DNA of 64,000 nucleotides. It comes from Globisporangium splendens. Its lineage: Eukaryota > Oomycota > Peronosporomycetes > Pythiales > Pythiaceae. Positions 40,886-52,814 of this stretch are shown here, piece after piece. Below the pieces are notes generated by a model that saw nothing but the letters and a program-made list of their open reading frames with translations, was not told the DNA's origin and did not search any database. The number at the start of each line of letters is the position of its first letter. Positions within the stretch are counted from its first letter, which is position 1. A program made the translations under genes and the position numbers. Location of the stretch: NCBI GenBank assembly GCA_006386115.1, contig VFIW01000178.1, positions 1 to 64,000 on the forward strand. The letters are read 5' to 3'.

Positions 40886-41425
40886 GTGGTTTGCTTTTGT
40901 TTTGTTGCCCCAATGCGTCTACATCTACACGTAAAAGAAAGTTCACATGCACGACCACTTCTTTGCTAGCGATGAATTCTAGTAAAGGTTTTGGCATAGT
41001 TGACAACAATAATTCTTCGGTTCTATGACAAGTCAGTCTTTCTCTTTCTCGCTCAATGCAGTTGTCCTTTCGAGAAAGAGCATTCCCTTACGCCGCGACT
41101 TTAAGAGCCACGAGAGTACATAGTAACTTCTTGAAAGAACAAATGTAGTGTGGCCCGAGCTTAGCCAACCAGCATGCTACAATGTGCTGTCAAATGGAGG
41201 CGCGCTCACTGAAACGAGGTGAATGTCAGTCCACAGTTAAAATCGTGGCGTCATGTATTCGGATATCTGATAGTGAAACAAGATGAATCTGCCTTTGACC
41301 AGTCTGAGAGAAAAGTCTGTTGACTTGGTGTCCCATATCGCCCGCACAAACACATCCCGAAGCATCTGTTATTATGTTCGATTCACTGACGTTGTGCGGT
41401 TCAGATCCACTACCAGCCCACTGCT

Positions 41426-42622
41426 TTATGGAAGCGCACCGACGCCAAAGTTGCCGGTGGCGAGTGCCAACTTGTTCGCTGCAGCGGCAGTCACCCCGCT
41501 GATCTGTTTCACACCCTTGACTTGGCTCGTCACACTGCTCTCACCGCGGCCCTGGAGTGCCCCACTCTTTACCAGAACGTTCAACGCGCATTTGCGGCCT
41601 AGCGCGGCTTGGCATTGCGCTTGGTTTGCGGTCGTGGGCACAAAGATCGAACCGTGCGTGTTGTCGGTGTTTGGAATCTTCACACTGTCGAAGTAGTTGC
41701 CTTCGACGAGCGCAACCGTCTTATCGCCGATATCGAACGCGTGACCGGTGTTTGAAAACCAGTAGTTGTTCACAGCATGGAGCAAAGCGGGGTTGGTGCC
41801 ATCACCGAGCTTGGGCGACCGGCCCGATGTATCGTGGATGAAGTTGTTGATCATGGTAATGCGAGTGTTCTGACCGCCGAGGATGAAACCCCAGTAATGG
41901 TGGCCATCACAAGAAGTAGAGTACTTGGTCCTGCCATCAAAATCAGAGTTACTGATCGTCAAGCTTTTCACGCCCGCGAAGTGGATAACGACCATTTGCC
42001 GACCGATATTAGACACCTTGACGTGGTCGAGCCACACGCGTTCAACCGGTTGGTTGTTCACACCGGATATGTCGATCGCATCACCGCCCCACACCAAGTG
42101 AGGGTTGAGCTCCGTGATATGGACGTTCTGGACGATGACGTTACTCCCATCGATAGCAATCCCCTTTCCGATGAGCACCCCCTTGGTACCGACACCGCGC
42201 AGCGTCTTGTTGCTCTTGATGACGAGCGCCGTCTTGGCCGCGAGGTCGTACGTGATGGTTTGTTTGACGCCATCATTGCACCCGCCAGTCTTGGTCATCG
42301 CCGAATCGCCGGGGAACAGGATCACGTCTTGGCCCAAGAAGCCATTTTTCTTGGCGATGCAGTCTCGGTTGTTCTTTGGTCGACACCCAATCTCCGTCTT
42401 CGTACCTTCCGTCTTGCGGAAGTCAAACGTGCGGTCGAGCATGATCACACGCGCTTGGGAGTCACTCAGATACGACTTGAGCTCTGCGATGGTCTTCGGG
42501 TACACCGCAGCAGCATTGCCTCCACCGGTCGTGCCAGCAGCCCAGCCTGGGGCCGAGCCAGTCTGGAGTGCCGAGCTGGCGTGCACGAGCAGGACAGCGA
42601 CAATGGAGAAAATAAGCTTCAT
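41426..42622 (-). CDS. Pectin lyase PL1 (PL1 family), left-arm copy, 398 aa, secreted
   Basis: Predicted pectin lyase (EC 4.2.2.10): cleaves methyl-esterified homogalacturonan by beta-elimination outside the cell, as in plant pathogens. The protein is identical to the right-arm copy at 45547-46743. Signal peptide [20 protein letters not shown]; then [14 protein letters not shown]; a parallel beta-helix family core with WGGDAI (about 177), VWLDHV (about 195), [14 protein letters not shown], and the basic SGRSPK loop (about 266) that carries a catalytic Arg in this family; [18 protein letters not shown]. The pattern is closer to fungal pectin lyases than to Ca-dependent pectate lyases. The initiator element is retained, but sequence beyond about -125 is different from the right copy, so expression may differ. 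Confidence 0.93.
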   Translation of the reverse strand: MKLIFSIVAVLLVHASSALQTGSAPGWAAGTTGGGNAAAVYPKTIAELKSYLSDSQARVIMLDRTFDFRKTEGTKTEIGCRPKNNRDCIAKKNGFLGQDVILFPGDSAMTKTGGCNDGVKQTITYDLAAKTALVIKSNKTLRGVGTKGVLIGKGIAIDGSNVIVQNVHITELNPHLVWGGDAIDISGVNNQPVERVWLDHVKVSNIGRQMVVIHFAGVKSLTISNSDFDGRTKYSTSCDGHHYWGFILGGQNTRITMINNFIHDTSGRSPKLGDGTNPALLHAVNNYWFSNTGHAFDIGDKTVALVEGNYFDSVKIPNTDNTHGSIFVPTTANQAQCQAALGRKCALNVLVKSGALQGRGESSVTSQVKGVKQISGVTAAAANKLALATGNFGVGALP

Positions 42623-42690
42623 TGCTGGGAGGCGTTGGTTCTTGGAACGGAGTCCGGAGAGGGTCTTGGTCTCGGTAATGGTCTTGCCGA

Positions 42691-42704
42691 CAATTGAGGA
42701 ATGA
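42691..42704 (-). promoter_or_regulatory. Oomycete initiator-like element upstream of left PL1
   Basis: TCATTCCTCAATTG on the minus strand, about 70 nt upstream of the ATG, matches the known oomycete Inr core TCATTYYNCAWTTT at 13 of 14 positions. It is the mirror copy of 45465-45478. Confidence 0.6.
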
Positions 42705-42747
42705 TGAGAGATTTTGATTTCGTTTTGAGGAGGTCAACTGGAGCACT

Positions 42748-45421
42748 TGCATTTTACAAGGAGCGCAAACCTCTTCCAGACGTCGACACACCTACGATTA
42801 GGACTCAACATCAGTGTGGGGCAAAATTTGGTTCCGTGGAGACAGCTGGTACATGGACAACTGCTGTACCGGCAAGCATCATCCCCAGAGAACCGGCATT
42901 CGGGTTGGTTTGTCTGCAGGTGGTTGTGACGGGACTTTGCATCTATCTACTTCAATATTGGTCTACGCTTTGCGGTTTACAGACACGCCTGTAAACAAGC
43001 AAGTCAGATGTGCGTGGTGATGGGAACGACTGCTCCCTCTCCTCACTTTCACACGACCATCCTGATTTGGGACAAAGAGAACTATGAGTTGTTAGTAATT
43101 CAAGTTTATTTGACTTATTGTGTCCCCTCGATCATCAAGTCGAGGGCGTGTGCATGTGGAGGGAGAATCGACCACGATTTCCGATGAGCTGGCGTAGTTG
43201 TTGATTCTTGGCTGTAGCTTGTGTCTATGCGTCTACTGGAGCGAATGCCACCCTCCGATTTTTGACACGTGACATAATTGGAATCTTTAATCGTCAAACA
43301 AAGCAATTCCAATCCACCTCAAAAATGTCACACTCAAGTTTGTTATTGACAATCGGAAGGTGGGAGTTTATTTTCCGCTTGCGCCTTGGACCTCGTTTGT
43401 GTCTATGCGTTTATTAGAGCGTCATACTTTTGAACGCAATTCATTTGGCAGGATTGGAATGTTTCCATATCGCCAAATACAATAAGACTGCTCTGTAAGT
43501 TTGCTTTCTTGGTAGTCGGAAGATGAGCATTTATTTCGCTTACGCTTCGAGTCTCTTCATATTCTTGACAGCAGCACAACTCAGCTCTCTGTAATTAATA
43601 CAGCAGCAGCAATTGGGCTTGCACACAGACTTCAAATTTAGATCGTTATTTTAGCCAACAGTTTCATCCCAACTCTGACTCGAACTCCTCCTTGCATGAC
43701 AGTAGGTGTAACCTCGGAATCTAACCGCACATTCCTTCCTGATTCACTCGGAGCTACTGCGACGAACAGCAACAATATAACAGCACGGTGCCCCCATCTG
43801 ATTCATGTAGGCGCTGGTGCACGTTACCAACGAGGTATTTACACGGCGTCTGATGGACACGGAGGCAGTTGTGTTGTGGACGTAGCTGATTTCAGTAGAT
43901 GGACTGCGTAGTGCCCAGCATTCGCGCTCTGCTTCTTGTGCATATTCATTGCAGCTGGCGTTAGCTTCAACTTCTTTTCAGTCCAGGACGCAGCATTCTG
44001 CGACCGGGTGTATGTGGCATCAACGAAAAAGCTGCACATTGCCTGAATGAACTGAAATGGGGGTAGCGATCTCATGCCTTTCACCAATTGCGTCCCGAAG
44101 ACGCTTCCAATACAGGTAGAAGCGCGCCACCCGCATAGGGCCGTTAAGCCAATGTTGGCGAAAACGCACCGTCGTAGCGACCTTTCACGGAACGAAACTC
44201 ATCGCGACCTGCTCAAAATGCGAAACCCCTGCGTCCTTTCCAGCACAGGCACTTCGCAGAACACCAAGTATAAACGTTTCTCATGTACATGTCCGGCGGG
44301 GCATAAACCGTTAGGCGACAACCCTCTCAGAGGTGGCAAAGCCATCCTCCTCCCCCAACTAGCCCCGCAAAGTGAGCGCGAGGCTGTCATCCGGATTATG
44401 CTGTGTAGTTGTTGGTGAAGCTGTGCTTGTTGCTGAGCTGCCACTACAGCACTTTCTCTTCTTGTTCAAAATGGTTCAACAATTTTGGTCAATACAAATG
44501 TGCGTCTCCCATATTCGCACCTTTCGCTTTCCACTAATGCTTTCTATGAGTTTTCGCATATCTAGATCTCTGTGTGCGCGTTTCTCACACATACGAATTG
44601 GCACCTTTCGCTTCCCTCTTCCTATTGCATTTCTGAACTTCCTTTTCTCTGTGTGCTACTCCCAAGACGAAGCTTCCTCCAATTTGAAGTTGTCACTGCT
44701 GTTCTATGGCATTGTCTGTAGAATCCTCTTTCAAATTGTGTGCTTTGTTCTCACTGCTATATTTCGCTTCGTAATACTGATGCGTATGCACATGCACCAT
44801 TCTATCAATGTTTGGTGTTGGAGAGGGTGTACATTTTCATACACGTGATGTCAGTATCACGTAGCACTTCATACACGAAAAGAGAGTAATCTTTGCGTGC
44901 ACACTTGATGACAATCTTGCACAAACCCGCACACACACACACACACACTGACAGACCTTCACACTTGCTGACGTAAGCTTTCAAACGCATGCACCAATTG
45001 GCATTTGACACGGAAATTAGCCGACAGGTGCGGGTGCCCTAATCACTGGTGCCCCAGACTGTGAGAAAGGGCAGCAAAGAGAGCGCTGAACACTAGCCAA
45101 ACCAGCGAAGACTCATGTTGTATGGTAGGTTTCTTCTTGCAGCTTCTTGCAGCTTCTTGCCTCGAAACTCGGTTTTCTCAGTATGATTCTCGTTGTGGGG
45201 ATGCTGTTCAGAAGGTGATTTGATCATGTACCAGCTGGCTCCACCGAACCAAACCCAGTCTCACTCCGATGTTAATTCTCATTGTTTGGTGTACATGTAA
45301 TCATCAGCCATCGGAGCTGCAAATCTTTGTTGCATTTATCATTCCAGATCACATCCTGTTCCTTTACAGTGCAATGTCTGTGAGAAGGGTGTGCTCAAGT
45401 CTGCAAGTTGTGTGAGAAGTG
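42748..45421. other. Spacer between the inverted pectin lyase arms, no supported gene
   Basis: 2674 bp without a convincing ORF. Short frames exist (e.g. plus 44372-44848) but are hydrophobic and low in coding character. It contains a CA microsatellite at 44930-44948 and a CAGCTTCTTG repeat near 45137-45160. No transposon ends were recognised. Confidence 0.55.
44930..44948. repeat. (CA)n microsatellite
   Basis: About nine CA units. Confidence 0.9.
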
Positions 45422-45464
45422 AGTGCTCCAGTTGACCTCCTCAAAACGAAATCAAAATCTCTCA

Positions 45465-45478
45465 TCATTCCTCAATTG
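45465..45478 (+). promoter_or_regulatory. Oomycete initiator-like element upstream of PL1
   Basis: TCATTCCTCAATTG, 69-82 nt upstream of the ATG at 45547. It matches the oomycete Inr core TCATTYYNCAWTTT except for the last base. Confidence 0.65.
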
Positions 45479-45546
45479 TCGGCAAGACCATTACCGAGAC
45501 CAAGACCCTCTCCGGACTCCGTTCCAAGAACCAACGCCTCCCAGCA

Positions 45547-46743
45547 ATGAAGCTTATTTTCTCCATTGTCGCTGTCCTGCTCGTGCACGCCAGCTCGGCA
45601 CTCCAGACTGGCTCGGCCCCAGGCTGGGCTGCTGGCACGACCGGTGGAGGCAATGCTGCTGCGGTGTACCCGAAGACCATCGCAGAGCTCAAGTCGTATC
45701 TGAGTGACTCCCAAGCGCGTGTGATCATGCTCGACCGCACGTTTGACTTCCGCAAGACGGAAGGTACGAAGACGGAGATTGGGTGTCGACCAAAGAACAA
45801 CCGAGACTGCATCGCCAAGAAAAATGGCTTCTTGGGCCAAGACGTGATCCTGTTCCCCGGCGATTCGGCGATGACCAAGACTGGCGGGTGCAATGATGGC
45901 GTCAAACAAACCATCACGTACGACCTCGCGGCCAAGACGGCGCTCGTCATCAAGAGCAACAAGACGCTGCGCGGTGTCGGTACCAAGGGGGTGCTCATCG
46001 GAAAGGGGATTGCTATCGATGGGAGTAACGTCATCGTCCAGAACGTCCATATCACGGAGCTCAACCCTCACTTGGTGTGGGGCGGTGATGCGATCGACAT
46101 ATCCGGTGTGAACAACCAACCGGTTGAACGCGTGTGGCTCGACCACGTCAAGGTGTCTAATATCGGTCGGCAAATGGTCGTTATCCACTTCGCGGGCGTG
46201 AAAAGCTTGACGATCAGTAACTCTGATTTTGATGGCAGGACCAAGTACTCTACTTCTTGTGATGGCCACCATTACTGGGGTTTCATCCTCGGCGGTCAGA
46301 ACACTCGCATTACCATGATCAACAACTTCATCCACGATACATCGGGCCGGTCGCCCAAGCTCGGTGATGGCACCAACCCCGCTTTGCTCCATGCTGTGAA
46401 CAACTACTGGTTTTCAAACACCGGTCACGCGTTCGATATCGGCGATAAGACGGTTGCGCTCGTCGAAGGCAACTACTTCGACAGTGTGAAGATTCCAAAC
46501 ACCGACAACACGCACGGTTCGATCTTTGTGCCCACGACCGCAAACCAAGCGCAATGCCAAGCCGCGCTAGGCCGCAAATGCGCGTTGAACGTTCTGGTAA
46601 AGAGTGGGGCACTCCAGGGCCGCGGTGAGAGCAGTGTGACGAGCCAAGTCAAGGGTGTGAAACAGATCAGCGGGGTGACTGCCGCTGCAGCGAACAAGTT
46701 GGCACTCGCCACCGGCAACTTTGGCGTCGGTGCGCTTCCATAA
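45547..46743 (+). CDS. Pectin lyase PL1 (PL1 family), right-arm copy, 398 aa, secreted
   Basis: Extracellular pectin lyase that would cut esterified pectin in plant cell walls by beta-elimination. Intronless, with an ATG preceded by a purine-poor leader and the initiator element. Signal peptide of about 19 residues. The N-terminal [20 protein letters not shown] segment is followed by a beta-helix with [44 protein letters not shown] and SGRSPK. It has several Cys pairs typical of secreted proteins. It is convergent with PL2 (47284-48519), with 540 bp between the stops. About 60% similar to PL2 by eye, so the two genes are an older tandem-type pair. It could be a pectate lyase in specificity, but the motif set favours pectin lyase. 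Confidence 0.95.
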   Translation: MKLIFSIVAVLLVHASSALQTGSAPGWAAGTTGGGNAAAVYPKTIAELKSYLSDSQARVIMLDRTFDFRKTEGTKTEIGCRPKNNRDCIAKKNGFLGQDVILFPGDSAMTKTGGCNDGVKQTITYDLAAKTALVIKSNKTLRGVGTKGVLIGKGIAIDGSNVIVQNVHITELNPHLVWGGDAIDISGVNNQPVERVWLDHVKVSNIGRQMVVIHFAGVKSLTISNSDFDGRTKYSTSCDGHHYWGFILGGQNTRITMINNFIHDTSGRSPKLGDGTNPALLHAVNNYWFSNTGHAFDIGDKTVALVEGNYFDSVKIPNTDNTHGSIFVPTTANQAQCQAALGRKCALNVLVKSGALQGRGESSVTSQVKGVKQISGVTAAAANKLALATGNFGVGALP

Positions 46744-47283
46744 AGCAGTGGGCTGGTAGTGGATCTGAACCGCACAACGTCAGTGAATCGAACATAATAA
46801 CAGATGCTTCGGGATGTGTTTGTGCGGGCGATATGGGACACCAAGTCAACAGACTTTTCTCTCAGACTGGTCAAAGGCAGATTCATCTTGTTTCACTATC
46901 AGATATCCGAATACATGACGCCACGATTTTAACTGTGGACTGACATTCACCTCGTTTCAGTGAGCGCGCCTCCATTTGACAGCACATTGTAGCATGCTGG
47001 TTGGCTAAGCTCGGGCCACACTACATTTGTTCTTTCAAGAAGTTACTATGTACTCTCGTGGCTCTTAAAGTCGCGGCGTAAGGGAATGCTCTTTCTCGAA
47101 AGGACAACTGCATTGAGCGAGAAAGAGAAAGACTGACTTGTCATAGAACCGAAGAATTATTGTTGTCAACTATGCCAAAACCTTTACTAGAATTCATCGC
47201 TAGCAAAGAAGTGGTCGTGCATGTGAACTTTCTTTTACGTGTAGATGTAGACGCATTGGGGCAACAAAACAAAAGCAAACCAC
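46744..47283. other. Intergenic region between convergent PL1 and PL2
   Basis: 540 bp shared by both stop ends. It must hold both polyadenylation regions, and no further gene is seen. It is duplicated in the left arm at 40886-41425. Confidence 0.7.
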
Positions 47284-48519
47284 CTAGGCAAGGGTGCCGA
47301 CACCAAAGTTCGTTGTTCGCTTTGGCAGCTTTTGAGCCGCCTTTGGTACGTACGACTTGATCTGCGAAAAAGCCTTGATGCCCGACAACACCTCTGCGTC
47401 CTTGCGGCCCACCAACGCGCCACTGGACGTCAGGTAGTTCTCTACACACTTGCGACCCAGGTTGGACTGGCACAGAGCCTGGTTGCTGCTGCTCGGCACT
47501 GTGATGCCACCCGTCGACTCCTTCACGTTTGGGTTGGACGTCGACTCGAAGTAGTTGCCCTCGAGGAGAACGTTGCCGTTCGTTCCAACGTCGAACGAGT
47601 GGCCCGAGTTGTCCGCCCAGTAGTTGTTCACAGCGTGCACAAACACCTTGGCTTTCGCGCTCGTGACCTTTGGACCACGACCCGAAGTGCTGTGGATGTA
47701 GTTGTTGATGAAACTGATGCGGGTCTCTTCACCGTCCATGATGAAGGCCCAATAGTGGCGACCATCGCACGACGCCGAGTACTTGGTACGCCCATCGAAT
47801 TCCGAGTTACTGATCGTGAGACTCTTGACACCCGAGAACCCGCTCACGAACATCTGACGGCCGACATTGGCGATGCGGACGTGGTCGATCCACACTTTTT
47901 CCATCGGGACAGTGCCCGAGCCGACGTTCTTGCCCTGGATGTAGATCGCATCGCCACCCCACACCAAGTGCGGGTTCAGCTCCCCGATTTGGACGTTCTG
48001 GATGATCACGTTATCGCCCTTGATCCAGAGACCCTTGCCAAAGATCGAACCGCTCTGGCCAATGCCGCGAAGCGTCTTGTTGGATTCAACGGTGAGTGGA
48101 CTCTTGGGAGCAAGATCGTACGTGATCGTGACCTTCGTACCGTCTTCGCAGCCGCCAGTATTCGTCATGGTCGTGTCGCCAGGGTTCAGGATCACATCCT
48201 GACCTTGGTGACCATTATTCTTGGCGATACATTGTCGGTTGTTGAGTGGGCGGCACCCGGTCTCGGTCTTCTTGCCTTCCGTGCCGCGGTAGTCGAACAC
48301 CTTGTTCAAGTAGATGACGCGAGGCTGCGAGTCGCTCAAGTACGTCTTGAGCTCGGCGATGGTCTTGGGGTACACTGGTGCAACGTTGCCACCACCAGTG
48401 GTGCCAGCAGCCATGCCTGGAGCACTCCCGATGGCGACGGCGGACGCGAGGTTGACGCACTCGACCGAGAGCACGGCGAGAAACGCCAGGAGCGAGGTCA
48501 TACGCGGAATGGAGACCAT
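47284..48519 (-). CDS. Pectin lyase PL2 (PL1 family), complete, 411 aa, secreted
   Basis: A second secreted pectin lyase. Signal peptide about residues 1-30 ([20 protein letters not shown]...ASAVAIG), then [20 protein letters not shown]. Core motifs: [30 protein letters not shown] near 210, [31 protein letters not shown] near 280 (PL1 has SGRSPK). A C-terminal tail follows, ending NFGVGTLA. It has a short insert GSGTVPM after WGGDAI compared with PL1. Its 3' 40% lies within the inverted duplication. An initiator-like element lies about 60-70 nt upstream. It probably acts with PL1 on pectin during plant colonisation (inference from enzyme family). Confidence 0.94.
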   Translation of the reverse strand: MVSIPRMTSLLAFLAVLSVECVNLASAVAIGSAPGMAAGTTGGGNVAPVYPKTIAELKTYLSDSQPRVIYLNKVFDYRGTEGKKTETGCRPLNNRQCIAKNNGHQGQDVILNPGDTTMTNTGGCEDGTKVTITYDLAPKSPLTVESNKTLRGIGQSGSIFGKGLWIKGDNVIIQNVQIGELNPHLVWGGDAIYIQGKNVGSGTVPMEKVWIDHVRIANVGRQMFVSGFSGVKSLTISNSEFDGRTKYSASCDGRHYWAFIMDGEETRISFINNYIHSTSGRGPKVTSAKAKVFVHAVNNYWADNSGHSFDVGTNGNVLLEGNYFESTSNPNVKESTGGITVPSSSNQALCQSNLGRKCVENYLTSSGALVGRKDAEVLSGIKAFSQIKSYVPKAAQKLPKRTTNFGVGTLA

Positions 48520-48575
48520 CGGTTGATACGTTCTTTGTATCTTTTTCGGTGGAGGGGTCTTGTGTAGCTGGAAGC

Positions 48576-48589
48576 AAAATCGGGAGTGA
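48576..48589 (-). promoter_or_regulatory. Oomycete initiator-like element upstream of PL2
   Basis: TCACTCCCGATTTT on the minus strand, about 57-70 nt before the ATG, matches 12 of 14 core positions of the oomycete Inr. Confidence 0.45.
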
Positions 48590-51500
48590 GTTCATGTGTC
48601 TGAAAGTCTGTTCGAGAGACCGATGCTACTGAAATGTTGTCCCATCGACAAACGCAGAGCATTGCCAACCACGATTTGAAGAGACACGTGCTGCTGTAAA
48701 TCTTGAAGTGAAGACATATCAGCAGCAGACACTGTGGGCCATTGTAGTACATACTATACAGATTCTAAACATTTGCAGAAACCATCTGTCGGACAGCAAG
48801 GAGTGTATTCAGTCAACGCGCTCAAAAACGTGATGGAGACGGTGCATTGGACTTATTGAGGAGGTCATTTTCCTGACAGATGGTTTTTCATCAGCTTCAA
48901 CGATGGACACTTTTTTGCACTTCCCTGTTATTTGCAACGAATTTGGGCGAGTCAGATCCCCGTGCTTGGTATCGCCAGGGTGCTTTTAAACCTACTCTTG
49001 GCTGCAAGAAGGATGCGGAAGTAGCCCGATTTGTATGGTAAATGACAAAATGACTTATTTCGGTAAATTCAAAGCATTGCGATGGAGCACACCAATGTAT
49101 AGTTCTGCATCTCTAATGGCGACTTCTACCGACTCTTTCACACAGTCTTTAATCCATTTTTAGTCAGAGTTGCCGGAAAATGGAGCTCCGAGCAAGGTGG
49201 TCGCGACTCCGAAGCACTTTTTGGTTTCCACCAGTGGTGCATCATCACCCCACAACCCAAATGTACACAAAAACAACAAAGGTGTCTCGTCTGCAAAGTT
49301 CGCACAGTAGTTCCCTGCACTGGGAAAGCATGCAGCGTCTCTTCTGCAAGCCGTACGTGGTCCACACAATGGTCTTCAAACATTACCTTGCACTAGAATT
49401 CATAAACAGATGCAGAAATTGCTTGCGCGACGCGGCCACTTGCGGAAATATGACAACGCAGCCTCCGAGGTACTCTCGGGGGGAAGGCAATTGCGAGATA
49501 GATATGTGTGCTGCGCACCTGAAACTTTGCATATGTCATCACAGAGCGTAGTGGCTCACGTTAATGTTTCCATGTGAATCAGTCCAGTTCCGGAATGTGA
49601 CGAGAATGAGTTGCCATTTTTTCCTGCATCCTTCTTACAGTCAACTTGTGTTAAAAAAAGTAGGTTTTTGAACCTGAAACCTATTTTCAGGAATTATAGG
49701 CGTTTTTGAAAACCAGGATTAGGTAGTGTCACTCCAATACAAACCTCAAGTGACGTTCTGTTCTTCCATGGAGAAATCGGTGAACCAGTTGCGATGCTTG
49801 TCTTTTTATGCATTTCGAAGCGCTAACACCTCCTTCCACAGTATGCGTCCTGGGTGCTTGCCAGTCCAACTTTGGACGTCTTCAGATATCCAAACTCTCG
49901 CTCACAGTCGATTTCAGTCCACGTTGCTTCGGCCTGCATGTTGGAGACTCGGACTACACGATGCTAGACTTGGCGACGTGTCTTGTATTCATCCAGCATT
50001 TCTTGCCTTCAATCCAGATCTCATCGTTGTTGCGCCACCAAATTGTTCACTGAACCTTATGCGATCATTTCGGTCATTTCCACCAAAGTCGACTCAAGGA
50101 CGTCTTTCGGTGACGTGGATATGCACGACAGACCGAGAATTTGATGTTTGGTACGCCGTTCATCAACATCTCGACGAATTTTGTTTGTGTATTTATTTAC
50201 GCAATGTGTACCAGCTATTCGTGTTGGTGTTGCTCTTCCATGTCAAGTGCATCGTAAAGTCTGTACTTTGTTGCTCATTGAGAGCGTTGGACTGATCGAG
50301 TGCAGTCACCATTTTGTATTACATCTTACTAACGCATCTTTAGATACGAGACGTCGTGTCCGCGATCACAAGCAAGCACGACCACCACTGTGCACAGCTG
50401 GTTATGCCCCTTGCCGGTTTGAAAATCCAACAGATCCACGCAACTTGTCAACAAAACTGGCGCATCTCGTAAATCGATTCCCAGCGAGACATAGTGTGTG
50501 AAGGGCAGCTTCCAAGCTGCTGCCTGATAGAATGACGGATTCTCATGATCGAGAGAACTAATACCCCAGTGTCGATCGAAAAAGCCCAAGCGCGCTATAG
50601 CAATTTCTTGACAGCAGTTGAGTTGGTAGCCACAGTAGACCGCACAAACCGACAGCGGACTCGGTTTCCTCAATTTCGTGTTTCTGATAGCTTCACTGAA
50701 TATCACGAGCATCTTCGTGACACAACGAAAACTGATCAACGCTTGGATGCATCGAGCAACAGTTTGCCACACATATTTATGCTATGGAAAATGGTGTATC
50801 TATTAGGCGTTTTGGAAATCCAGGTGGCCCTTTTCTGCGACTGATGCCTAGTTTTAAGCAGCCTGGTGATGCGCTCGAGCAGCGACCCTCCGACAACGAG
50901 AACATGCGTCCGAAACAGATGGCTCCGTGTTTCTCCAGACGCGATGTCCCTTCAGTGCTGCGACACACTGGTCATGCACCGTGACCGTCTCTCCCATCAT
51001 CAATCCTAACCAAGCGCTTTATGCGGGGGATTCACACTGATTGATAATGGTGCGGTAGGATGATATTGCGCTTCAGCGCGGCGGTCTTACTTTCGTGTTT
51101 ATTCCACGCAAGAAATCCTGGTCGCATAGTCATGCTCTGAAGAAGTCATTGCGCTGAATAGCACATGCACTGACGATCAGACTAAGACAAAAGCGCATTC
51201 AATAATGCCAGATTATGCATGAACACACCGACTTGCACACTAAATCTATGCATGCATTCGTTTTCGGTTTTCAACTGAAGACGAACTCAAACTCGTCAAA
51301 ACGAATTGACTGTTGTACGTCTGAGCAACGCTTTAGATGTTATTACCTAGCATGTATACATACAAAACTCTCCACATTGTTGTCTATCCTTCTTGCCGAC
51401 ACTCCACTCCGAGATTATTATAGTCGGCGCGCGCGTGGGTGCACTCTTCAGTTCGACGATTTGTCGAGGTTTTGGTGCTGGCAAAAACGTGATTCCCCCA

Positions 51501-52814
51501 TCTCCGTTGTCTTGTCCCAAACCCAGCAAGCACACCAAGTTCAATTACAGTAGTCAGCTGCCCCGATCCTATCGCGACGGGTCTCTCTCCGTGCACACGT
51601 GCACTGGCCATTCATTGATCACTGCCATTACGCTATTTTGTGACATCGGCAAGCCTACTATTAGTAAAGCGGCGCACTCCTAGTGCCGTGGAACGCACTA
51701 GCAACATGTATGGCATGCATGCCTTTTTAATTCCGGTAAAACGCGCGACTCATGTAGCGGGTTTATTGAATCTCGTGAACCGGGCGTCGAGATGTTCGGT
51801 GTGCGTTTGGGCAGTTCCTGCCATCGAAATGGCAATTGGTGGGATCGACAGGCGTCTCTCTAGGTCCCATCCTTCGCTCAAACAGGCACTTTGCAGCGGG
51901 TGTTTCTCACGAATATATGCAGTCAGCTGTTACAATACTTTCTTGAAGCACAATCACGTTGTCGTTTTGTATTTTGATGGACCCTCCATGGCGGCCCCAA
52001 CCCCCGCAAGCGCTGCAAACCGAAATGTTGCTGAGGCACGTAAAATTTCAGTGGTTGGCCATGTCTGATTCACTCGATCTCAGTGGTTGGCTGTGCTTGG
52101 TCAAAATGGCCCAGCCAGTCTGCTATGCTTCGCTAACCGCGCTTCAAAACGACTAATGTGGTCTTGCATTTAATCCCTCTTTCTACTACTTGTGAATGCC
52201 CAGCCTACCTCACTTGTGATAATTATCCCAATAATCGAATAAAATAGTCTTGGAGCACATTGTTGTTGAAAATGCTGATCCTGTTGCTGAACACTTTAGT
52301 AAAAGCAAGTAACATCATGACAAAAACACACACAGAAAATAGGACTACGTCGTATGCATTGCAGGAATAAAAGTCAAAATACTAATGGTAATACAATCGT
52401 TGCACATGTTGCACATTTCTTGGCTCGTCGAGTATGGTGTGGTCAGCAATGGCTGGCACCGTCAGACTTCAATACCGGATCGTCCCGTAAGTAACTGTGC
52501 CGTTCTGCATCTCGGCAGAACAGAGAAGAACGCAGCGCAAGCAGAGTACAGATGAAGAGCAAGCAAAGTACAGAGAAGAGAACAACAGGACAGAAAGAAA
52601 AACTGAAAGGAAAAAACAGGACACAACTGGCAGCAGTTTGTTCGTGTGTATAAGCAAGGGCTGCATATTGACATGAGCAGCATGCATACGTCGATGAGAG
52701 CTGAAAAACAGAAAACTAAAACAAACTAAATCTCACTTCGCAATTTACCAGCAATACAACAACCAGCAAGCAAGCGACACGCTATAAAGAATTCTTTAGC
52801 GACTAAAACTCAAG
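48590..52814. other. 4.2 kb without recognisable genes
   Basis: Only short or compositionally poor frames are present (longest 189 codons, plus 49726-50295, rich in Cys, His and Phe with no domain). No LTR, TSD or transposase was recognised. A/G-rich imperfect repeats (GAGAACAACAGGACAGAAAG) lie at 52530-52630, just upstream of element F, and could belong to its leader. Decayed genes cannot be excluded. Confidence 0.5.

Larger units (their letters stand above)
40396..42747. repeat. Left arm of large inverted duplication (2352 bp)
   Basis: Every position x pairs with 88169-x in the right arm. The ends were read base by base: homology stops at 40395/47774 and 42748/45421. I noticed one substitution between arms (T at 40453, partner G at 47716). 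All frames compared are otherwise identical. The arm carries a truncated PL2 and a complete PL1 with ~125 bp of its upstream region. Confidence 0.93.
45422..47773. repeat. Right arm of large inverted duplication (2352 bp)
   Basis: Mirror of 40396-42747. The PL2 gene continues past the outer edge of this arm (to 48519) while the left copy is cut. The right side is therefore probably the ancestral locus and the left arm the inverted copy. Confidence 0.93.

Noticed and set aside
41777..42697. 306-codon ORF opposite PL1 (same at 45472-46392) and 411-codon ORF opposite PL2 (47332-48567)
   Set aside because: They lie wholly opposite conserved pectin lyase codons and have Arg/Val-rich, repetitive composition. 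They are strand shadows caused by the codon bias of the real gene, unlike the retroelement antisense ORFs, which extend far outside pol.
49726..50295. 189-codon ORF in the gene-poor stretch
   Set aside because: Composition rich in Cys/His/Phe, no domain and no neighbouring signals; likely chance.
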